IMG/VR virus record: IMGVR_UViG_3300046011_004984
Span: 1-21,205 of that record
DNA length: 21,205 bases
Source: a virus
Strand: one strand, 5' to 3'
Below are positions 19,201-21,205 of this stretch, piece after piece (positions within the stretch are counted from its first letter, which is position 1; every line of letters begins with the position of its first letter). The notes beneath the pieces are model-generated. The model had not been told where the DNA came from. It made no database searches and was given only the letters and a program-made list of their open reading frames with translations. The position numbers and the translations under genes are program-made.

Positions 19201-20500
19201 CACCTTCCCAGTATGAATTGTAATTAGTACCCGACGTAGCAGAATCTGGATTAGATGCGCCTAGCACTAAATCGGTTCCGATATTTGTTAATAAAACATT
19301 AATCTTATCTTTAAGTGTATTAGTGTCATAGGCAAACGGATTAACGTATTTTTTATTAATATACGCAATTGCTTCTGCTTGAATAAAACCTTTGTTTGCT
19401 TGTAATAAATTAAATGCAGCAACATACCCAGAATCGCTAGAATTTCCACCAGTTAACGACACTTTTTGAATTTTTGAAAAATACTGATCAGCACTTATCG
19501 TATAGGAAATACGTTGTTTGTATGGGCCTGGTTCTTGACTTGCTACATTAATTAATGACTCTGCATGTAACATTGCAGCACCGACCGACCTAAAAGCGTA
19601 ATTCCAAAATCTACCTTCTTTACCTGCAGGAGTTTGTGATTGTAAATCATCGCCGCTAGTTGCTATGTATAGATTAACATTACTTGAAAATGTTTTTTTA
19701 TCAACATAAAACGCAGTTGCGGCTTGTAAATCATCTTTATTATCAATACCAACTATACCTGCTAATTCTTTTGGATGATCATGTAAATACAGCGGCCCTG
19801 TCATAGTATCACCACCGCGGTATATTGTATTCTTACGAGGTAGTACTTCGGATGGCAAATAATTACTAGTTAATGTTGAATCGTATGTGCTTCCTGCAGA
19901 TGTATCAGGTGCAATCGGTTCATTACGCGCACTTACTGGACCTGGTACAATTGAACCGTTTGAATCTACTATACCTATAGTACCGTCTTCTGTTAATCTT
20001 ACATAATTTTTATTTGCATAACCAACGTTAACTACTAACTCGTCAAGTGTAGTTGTAACATTAAGAGGAGCCCATAAGGTGTTAAATGATTGAACTAATG
20101 CATCGCTTGGATCCGGAACTCTTCCGATAGGAAACCCATTTGCATTAAACGGATATTTAATTTCAGGAGTTTCATCTTCTGAAAGTTGAGATGCTTTTGA
20201 TGATATAACGATCGACGTGTCAGTGATATTAATGTCAATAAACTTATTACCTTTAACTAATTTTCTAGCAGTTAAACTGGTACCAGTTGCATTACCCATA
20301 ATAATTTGATTTCCAACTAATACATCATCTACTGTTGAATAATCGCAACCATCTGCTAAATCAGAAAAGGTAATACGGCCGCCTTGGTTAAAAATTGCAT
20401 ATATTTCAGTAAAGTTTGCATTAACTTTACGAAATGCGTCTCTTATACTATCACCAGTGCCGTCGTTGCCTTGTACACCGATTTGAATTTGTTCTTGCAT
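7220..20500 (-). CDS. Giant modular phage virion/tail-fibre protein, 4426 aa
   Basis: Probable tail-fibre or other virion structural protein of a T4-like marine phage. The N-terminus (GNDGTGDSIRDAFRKVNANF, residues 11-30) is a module I recall from cyanophage structural proteins. A fibre motif GGDTMTGPLYL is at 229-239. Helical modules (FIQAE, then Y-D...RD...YD...GG) recur at about 361-412, 676-738, 955-992, 1106-1146, 2063-2101 and 2171-2242. A beta-helix-like part covers about 1560-1985 (VFVESGIYYEDYPIRLP, MTFQGHGGFAMVLDPEG). Familiar blocks follow at 2470-2540 (GNRSMLANDFAMFNDLAYGI), 3175-3236 (two G-x-GY modules), 3465-3520 (FYVSTNQDGIFRVGRFF) and 3596-3604 (DAATKGYVD). The C-terminus (about 3956-4426) resembles the phage spike/jelly-roll module: FTRESIGTYYD, GLLIEESRTNYI and a final IAYYPVRLNDAEI. 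Glycan binding there is inferred. AAGGAG lies ten bases before the ATG. The frame is intact over 13.3 kb. Confidence 0.9.
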   Translation of the reverse strand: MQEQIQIGVQGNDGTGDSIRDAFRKVNANFTEIYAIFNQGGRITFSDLADGCDYSTVDDVLVGNQIIMGNATGTSLTARKLVKGNKFIDINITDTSIVISSKASQLSEDETPEIKYPFNANGFPIGRVPDPSDALVQSFNTLWAPLNVTTTLDELVVNVGYANKNYVRLTEDGTIGIVDSNGSIVPGPVSARNEPIAPDTSAGSTYDSTLTSNYLPSEVLPRKNTIYRGGDTMTGPLYLHDHPKELAGIVGIDNKDDLQAATAFYVDKKTFSSNVNLYIATSGDDLQSQTPAGKEGRFWNYAFRSVGAAMLHAESLINVASQEPGPYKQRISYTISADQYFSKIQKVSLTGGNSSDSGYVAAFNLLQANKGFIQAEAIAYINKKYVNPFAYDTNTLKDKINVLLTNIGTDLVLGASNPDSATSGTNYNSYWEGVSYVHDNPTSDGLIQWVETVNFIRDQIIDFSYNTVALQAYTLQLINAIKYDALFKSNYQSVQTAIAFKNAGTNISAEQLASMLIINPISIKSAECDGSQITLFFNTQTSILYPVASEILINASLIGIDIASDAVTISSFNNSAVVSFVVTRSTLTSVSFSNTTLQLNAGRFSATGTIDRKNLINLLMLTPAIRNLPAASKTSLIISNINVIRNYVLYGTLPAVKYPLPANPAVGYDLVGHASAKQLLLENIAFIQAETLSFLSSKYPNVIYDRALSNRDIKYIIWSLVYDLTYGGNSQSVYAGKQFWANASSNFIKDSESEACIAAIRHVNVLAQSIIKNGTLNVSYQQSVRQYRNDTLSNGIVASLSVSSNITLIADILTDIANVPVSTTYPDITTGNSDLQTVYTGIGNTTAVYTTGPTTSTSWFMNKFYPVIDTEIKQTKIIRLFKVITDIIQSGKVPTTLPTFPALSSNIKVNTNQTITAAMIDQTRSIFTYSIINNIATNTELYVYDNQDIGELFYGVTYDRVKMVQELQNIVTALLYDITFGGDSALYRASQQYTKVGDAPGNTNGTTNIFNRVKTFATAQITANYSGTAPQLSAITALINDKVDKVVNFLTVASPTITLVNEDTFTNNDTNDMYRNAISLRNLIINNSTSIVNSTVVYVNTTFAGGFVYDESLCYRDLGFIIDSMCIDLITGGTWQAINSGKSFYKNASARTIAVGGTHYKQSLDGLQFAKTVALQVLNKETAVRYQSLPQLVSFSNASELPSTSIFVQGNIAANVASLRSVSFVDIGDLVVLTSHGLTNGTSVSFSSITTTTGIVTNTIYYVANATTHNFKLTTLTGNSVTLTLNGTGILNSNDSITKFTNSFDTVLNILQYGVGVAPVASYGTGIWHVCVNNGGRGFVDQGSPSNNDIFPAKVVLGVGSSTVDASDAYGTIVKYVPAQDTSLTIISIDSLTQFTLSVNHKTAGSITITVGTVTGLSATLSTGTAVVTLTSGNTAELSIGQTPTAITGPGEFGVGTLGNVDTVQVRLSKPGFFTSSYILSNVTWAYSNANIIVTSNNHTVTAGTNIIVNSANFSGSNTNAPTGSWVVSSVTTNTFSFTADAIPTGTSTTLTVVIQVGEELEFGETVRDLQITVFVESGIYYEDYPIRLPANVSIKGDEFRRTIIRPIDRISQSAWVNMFFYRDSIIDALEIGKVNYNGTDDSPVVSSFVSFTDTGDLVTLASHGLILNSKVKFVTISTTTGLTTDIDYYAIPVSENTFKVKLSITGSASTLTNNGTGIMTHYTDYSPVVSTNVSFTDSGDLITLVSHGFLLNNRVTFLSVNTTTGLTLNVGYFVIPVSINTFKVASVKDGSAVSFTNNGTGVISHNITASFDGVSNKIVVTLGSNYQALLSWVGRVIADTSTTDNKKRGRAVIDSVSGNTMNCTVIYPFDQPGIYPYSVIVAGVTKIVTWKLFDTNNYGRHYLTDPLDINSTPKNNKEIDVFLCNEGNRVLGMTFQGHGGFAMVLDPEGNIKTKSPYIQECSSFSQSNNYKRFAGGQLIDGFAGRLYGTITNIADQGLTVTVIGEDNSGLDVRPPQPPCSFYVRGNRYQIDDIASFDASTKTVVLTLDKSTTYMYDPVTHALTYDLLKAQRDVGFVLDAAITDAILGTNYRSIHAGRSFLRTYSSLLIGGLKDLTISGIDESARLANLYFANTSLLSNNIRIITGMISNGVNATPTITWPTSATSDLNKVRDIIQNNKEFIKTEISAWLAAGSSGYNISKFANYNVLTSERDTGYIIDAITYDIFFGGTSQTYDSAISFYYYDTANNIQSVIPDELELCKQAYIHLKSILQDIIANNVITKSSGNGVSQIFYTTLPTSTSTYVTNAGNLCDIIIDYVVDHAWTAIPSVAIPCKVVSATISGTQTGTYAVGNLLTVSGVSGVIAYVTAVSLTGAVTAVSFTRTGATAGNFTSTPASLTALATANSNISTGYGAGALLTLVIGPQYFPSLPTGDNTDDYGTVLTDISTIASSVTTFLNNGANLRINLETGGNRSMLANDFAMFNDLAYGILATNGAFTEQVCTFTYYAHTGLWANNGSNLRGVGCSNTFGNYGMRASGFDVTELPDSTNLANHMIQTAIVYKQGLTINEMTPTATTSAVSVWISGYDYKPTNGSTLEIDHTVNGGIITKYSITSVEYTSILIGTKTVLKLNLSASTSSTSAASAGLAKELYHGQVVTIRVTTNVKFNNIDNVKPTRPSTALQYNDNLNDVYRIVAYNLTESTGDLLDPNVAILQSDNDFAYYSFIVDPANIVNGDPSSNITASIVSGSVSSTTITVNNVVGIIEAGQTIVGIGFTGQIVSTVTGPISSVYTITLGSVTTSTANPTITPAGPVSFSFKTQGSKVSDTKIAVSRITQDSVIDQINKGTYITSWNGRLHRVLKYVVPTFAASRLGVEYNNTTQILEVSGNSGTIVPGTIIVSKVLVGGVSTVEFIGTVVSSEITVGNLTHTSITVLNGVGTVTAGSEVTFGVNNNGYLEISANAIINNSADGTGIPAMVFASSTLQVDSTVNKLVTFNIPYNKDNLIPKVDSFITISGNSNSNYNVPLQVTSIKDQTTLTLPSVEGYVPGMIITSEYIVTTIASGTTFTTIAETGLSTGDIVKSNTTTNGLEKGIIYYVKSTPSTYTFTLTTGSPSNAVKTDFISGTSLLVSIKTPTTANMNSETIVQSVDKDTNKIVVSPSCWAPNGSPIRAILAASVKRIYISDGGTGYTVPPPITIVGEPYTQQATASCNVVNGVITQINLIRPGSGYITTPTVQIGIAPNAPARSSQDRDAVIIIELTTPVYRTSIASTGETVTQLTTLFSGDPGVFGADTAATIVNANTGLPTLTTYNGVEGYSVAYNYSTLGSALTAGTWYQIAGNSSLLYNGFVQVISSADATHAVIFYPYNPGLYGTGTTTIVRTSTSGLGDSLGISKPFSKTSSYTLKLGYAVDVGGQVTTRISTCRATGHDFCDIGTGGYSTTNIPYSIYGDPALARNPAHETLDEGVGRCFYVSTNQDGIFRVGRFFSVDQGTGTVTFSAKISLSNIEGFGFSRGVVVNEFSSDSSLTNNASEIVPVQSAVRGYIDKRLGLDHGGSLMPFTSIIGPGFLPLNGITAMNGPINMNGEHRITGLNGPAVDSDAATKGYVDTQISSKDAVSKLGDVKVTSTPQSAQVLSYVIGPTDSGLSTEYKWRNKTIIGDITLSVVSETISGITYYNLTSIIGAGKIVNSMVSSTAAVDQSKLALTAAPTASTVPSSFVQANLGVASFNSNQFNATYGWIDLKNNGVALGKLAAISTGNVLGNNSGSSVAPTEISFGTVVTGGDGITNAVFGSGTTALTNYVMLASYNGTTTSQNTYSLIATTTTNDLRNRIVKTGDVGDINAEQYKIDGSKIIDTIGAGAAETIKVVFTTPGSSDFLTAVGNGTNLAPVVVKVLGTLDVSGNTINASTLNYSGTNLTGTISGSWTLPTGSTFDARQGTFRSSGAGLEASDTRPKVKPTVMFDFANSRTLDPRITFTRESIGTYYDMSGVMKVAIANQPRFTYNTVTRMSSGLLIEESRTNYIRYSALFTLGVITDATTWYDTRISRDPLSGVVAPDGTTAIKFTADSGTTALAPAKIMFQSAPAGGPIPRTFSIWIKRVSGTGSIQYTMDPNTPVIESSEPSWYTIPVTTTLTRYDFTDNTSDHGVGIKLETAGDSIVMWGAQLEDGGMVTSYIPTVTTIVTREADTVYVGGTNFSRWYNQNEGTILISQAATAIDKSITVKDYGGVFIENVNQSTTIAVGGLTTGTSSMIYKAVGKTNTSTTQFNLSSITTAVLNNEVTHAVAYRSTLLPVVITASASTTTTTTFTSIAVINGIFPGATIAVTTGVGSYPAGTYVVSVLGNTLVTSQAPSTTLSASVVITVTNAIVSYISNGDNATLVTDSASDIVDSVNPMQRLNIGNETGAQTISKIAYYPVRLNDAEITAITTQ
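15086..15568 (-). repeat. Tandem pair of 'SHGL' beta-modules in the giant protein
   Basis: Residues 1645-1720 and 1730-1805 are adjacent copies of one module with the order SPVVS, VSFTD-x-GDL, SHG, TTTGLT, NTFKV, NNGTG. By eye, about 48 of 82 aligned residues are identical. A third copy lies at residues 1218-1294 (16619-16849). Confidence 0.85.
16619..16849 (-). repeat. Third, dispersed copy of the SHGL beta-module
   Basis: Residues 1218-1294 show VSFVDIGDL, LTSHGL, TTTG, YYV, FKL and LNGTGI in the same order as the tandem pair at 15086-15568, but sit about 350 residues nearer the N-terminus. The copy follows a helical module and precedes NSFDTVLNILQYG. Confidence 0.8.
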
Positions 20501-20510
20501 TTACGTGTCA

Positions 20511-20516
20511 CTCCTT
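20511..20516 (-). promoter_or_regulatory. Ribosome binding site of the giant gene
   Basis: The coding strand reads AAGGAG followed by ten bases and the ATG at 20500. This supports the chosen start, which also gives the recognisable GNDGTGDS N-terminal module. Confidence 0.85.
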
Positions 20517-20541
20517 GTGTGAGAATGTTATTTGTTTGTGG

Positions 20542-20549
20542 TATTTATC
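20542..20549 (-). promoter_or_regulatory. Putative T4-type late promoter for the minus-strand structural operon
   Basis: The minus strand reads GATAAATA. It differs from the T4 late octamer TATAAATA only at the first base and fits the NATAAATA form described for T4-like cyanophages. By T4 geometry, transcription would start near 20536, giving a leader of about 36 bases ending in the AAGGAG site. No other convincing promoter was seen between this operon's genes, so it probably serves all of them. Confidence 0.65.
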
Positions 20550-20559
20550 AAAAAAATTT

Positions 20560-20565
20560 TATAAT
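20560..20565 (+). promoter_or_regulatory. Possible sigma70 -10 element for the zinc-ribbon gene
   Basis: A perfect TATAAT lies 18 bases before the ATG at 20584. The best -35, TTGTGG at 20536-20541 with an 18-bp spacer, matches only its first three bases. A start near 20572 would leave a leader of about a dozen bases. In this AT-rich DNA the match could be chance. Confidence 0.35.
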
Positions 20566-20583
20566 CTTAATGTAAATACAAAT

Positions 20584-20871
20584 ATGATTATCTCTACAGA
20601 ATACTGTATTAATGAATATACAAGAATTAGTAAACTTGGAAACACCCATACCTATTTTCGAAAAAAAACTATAGTTACATTACGATGCGATAATTGCAAT
20701 TTAATGTTTACTCGTAATAAAGGTTCGATGGATCCGGCACGATTAACTAATCAATTCTATCATGTATGTAGTAGTTGTAATGCTAAACAATTTGCACAAT
20801 CAAAAGGTGTTGAAAGAAGAAAAATATGGGAAATGCCAGTTAGTAGTCTAAAGACATTAGACCAATTATAA
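20584..20871 (+). CDS. Small zinc-ribbon-type conserved phage protein, 95 aa
   Basis: Two CxxC pairs, C35-D-N-C38 and C62-S-S-C65, lie 24 residues apart and would bind one zinc ion as a ribbon or treble-clef-like knuckle. The core between and after them (MDPARLTNQFYHVC, AKQFAQSKGVERRKIWEMP) resembles a small hypothetical protein I recall from T4-like cyanophages. The basic stretch KGVERRK is compatible with nucleic-acid binding, but no catalytic motif is visible and the role is unknown. The frame stays open upstream into the giant gene, but that extension is antisense and has no sensible start signal, so the ATG at 20584 is preferred. No Shine-Dalgarno precedes it, which is odd beside its neighbours. 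It is divergent from the giant gene; the next + gene starts 19 bases after its stop. Confidence 0.8.
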   Translation: MIISTEYCINEYTRISKLGNTHTYFRKKTIVTLRCDNCNLMFTRNKGSMDPARLTNQFYHVCSSCNAKQFAQSKGVERRKIWEMPVSSLKTLDQL

Positions 20872-20874
20872 ATA
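20867..20874 (+). promoter_or_regulatory. Perfect T4 late promoter octamer overlapping a stop codon
   Basis: TATAAATA matches the T4 late consensus at all eight positions and includes the TAA stop (20869-20871) of the zinc-ribbon gene. By T4 geometry transcription would start near 20880, at the beginning of the AAGGAG of the next gene, giving a very short leader of about 11 bases. Confidence 0.6.
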
Positions 20875-20879
20875 TGAAA

Positions 20880-20885
20880 AAGGAG
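20880..20885 (+). promoter_or_regulatory. Ribosome binding site of the Lys/Pro-rich gene
   Basis: AAGGAG lies five bases before the ATG at 20891, a strong site that fixes the start. Confidence 0.85.
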
Positions 20886-20890
20886 ATATT

Positions 20891-21205
20891 ATGTTTGAAT
20901 TTATCAAATCATTATTTAAAAGAAAACCTGCTAACACTCAATCATCAGATCCTGTGTTAATCCATGCAGATATTGGCGAGAGTGTTGTTATTACAGAAGT
21001 TTCATTAGCAGAGGTAAAACCAAAAAAACCAAAGGTAACTAAATTAAAAGAAGTTGAACCAGTTAAACCTGTAACTCCTGCAGTAGCTAAAGGTGTTAAA
21101 CCTGCAGCTAAGAAAACCAACCCTAAACAAGTTAAATCTGAACCTGCAAAAATTGTACAACTTGTACAACCGTTACCAACTAAGAAAAAAGGTCGTCCTA
21201 AATTT
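20891..21205 (+). CDS. Lys/Pro-rich basic protein with AT-hook-like GRP motif (partial, 3' end outside window)
   Basis: The frame is open for 105 codons to the window edge without a stop. The N-terminus MFEFIKSLFKRKP is an amphipathic, basic helix candidate. Residues 15-40 are more neutral and acidic. From about residue 44 the chain is low-complexity Lys/Pro/Val/Ala (VKPKKPKVTK, EPVKPVTPAV), ending at the edge in KKKGRPKF. GRP flanked by lysines resembles an AT-hook core, so DNA binding is possible, but a single GRP in a Lys-rich tail is weak evidence. Family and function are not recognised. A strong RBS and a late promoter octamer immediately upstream suggest late expression. It could be a virion-packaged or head-associated DNA-binding protein; this is inference only. 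Confidence 0.75.
   Translation, partial: MFEFIKSLFKRKPANTQSSDPVLIHADIGESVVITEVSLAEVKPKKPKVTKLKEVEPVKPVTPAVAKGVKPAAKKTNPKQVKSEPAKIVQLVQPLPTKKKGRPKF

Noticed and set aside
7220-20500. Possibility that the 13.3-kb frame is a fusion or assembly artefact of several fibre genes
   Set aside because: The frame is intact, and attachment-type and tip-type modules occur once each in the expected N-to-C order. No internal ribosome site plus start at a domain boundary stood out. Very large fibre proteins are known in T4-like marine phages.
20434-20583. Upstream extension of the zinc-ribbon frame into the giant gene's 5' end
   Set aside because: The extra 50 residues are antisense to the conserved N-terminus of the giant protein and lack a credible start signal, so the ATG at 20584 is better.
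20938-21120. Open minus-strand frame of 60 codons opposite the Lys/Pro-rich gene
   Set aside because: It is the complement of Lys/Pro/Val-rich codons. The + strand gene has a strong ribosome site and this frame has none.

Overview
The window looks like the late structural region of a large, T4-like marine-type contractile-tailed phage, of the kind known from cyanobacteria and SAR11. The evidence is AT-rich DNA, genes packed end to end, NATAAATA/TATAAATA late-promoter octamers, and three adjacent structural genes carrying N-terminal modules and fibre motifs recalled from T4-like cyanophage and pelagiphage virion proteins. The host cannot be fixed from this sequence. All family assignments were made by eye; no database search was run.

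Layout. A small fragment at the left edge (1-192, + strand) is the 3' end of an unrecognised gene. It converges on the structural operon, and the two stop codons interlock. About 20.3 kb of minus-strand operon follows, read from right to left. First comes a 4426-residue modular virion protein (7220-20500). Next is a previously uncalled 18-codon mini-ORF (7153-7209). Then comes a 357-residue fibre protein with a self-cleaving S74 chaperone tail (6080-7153). Last is a 1963-residue protein built of FN3-like, Ig-like and Calx-beta-like modules (189-6080). To the right of an 83-bp divergent intergenic region are two small + strand genes: a 95-residue zinc-ribbon-type protein (20584-20871) and a Lys/Pro-rich protein cut off by the window end (20891-21205).

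How the genes work together. The minus-strand genes appear to form one late transcription unit from a GATAAATA element at 20542-20549. Translation appears coupled all the way. The giant gene's stop lies inside the Shine-Dalgarno sequence of the mini-ORF. The mini-ORF's stop overlaps the S74 fibre start (TAATG), and that gene's stop overlaps the start of the FN3/Ig protein (TAATG again). The inferred role is a host-recognition and fibre apparatus: a giant trunk or fibre with a carbohydrate-binding-like C-terminus, a short trimeric fibre matured by S74 cleavage, and a long Ig/FN3 adhesin-like protein.

The most unusual content is modular: repeated beta-modules inserted in different places in the giant protein, an apparent module insertion inside its C-terminal lectin-like domain, and an A-B Ig-module duplication in the 1963-residue protein. 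The mini-ORF and the late promoter embedded in a stop codon are small but concrete extras.
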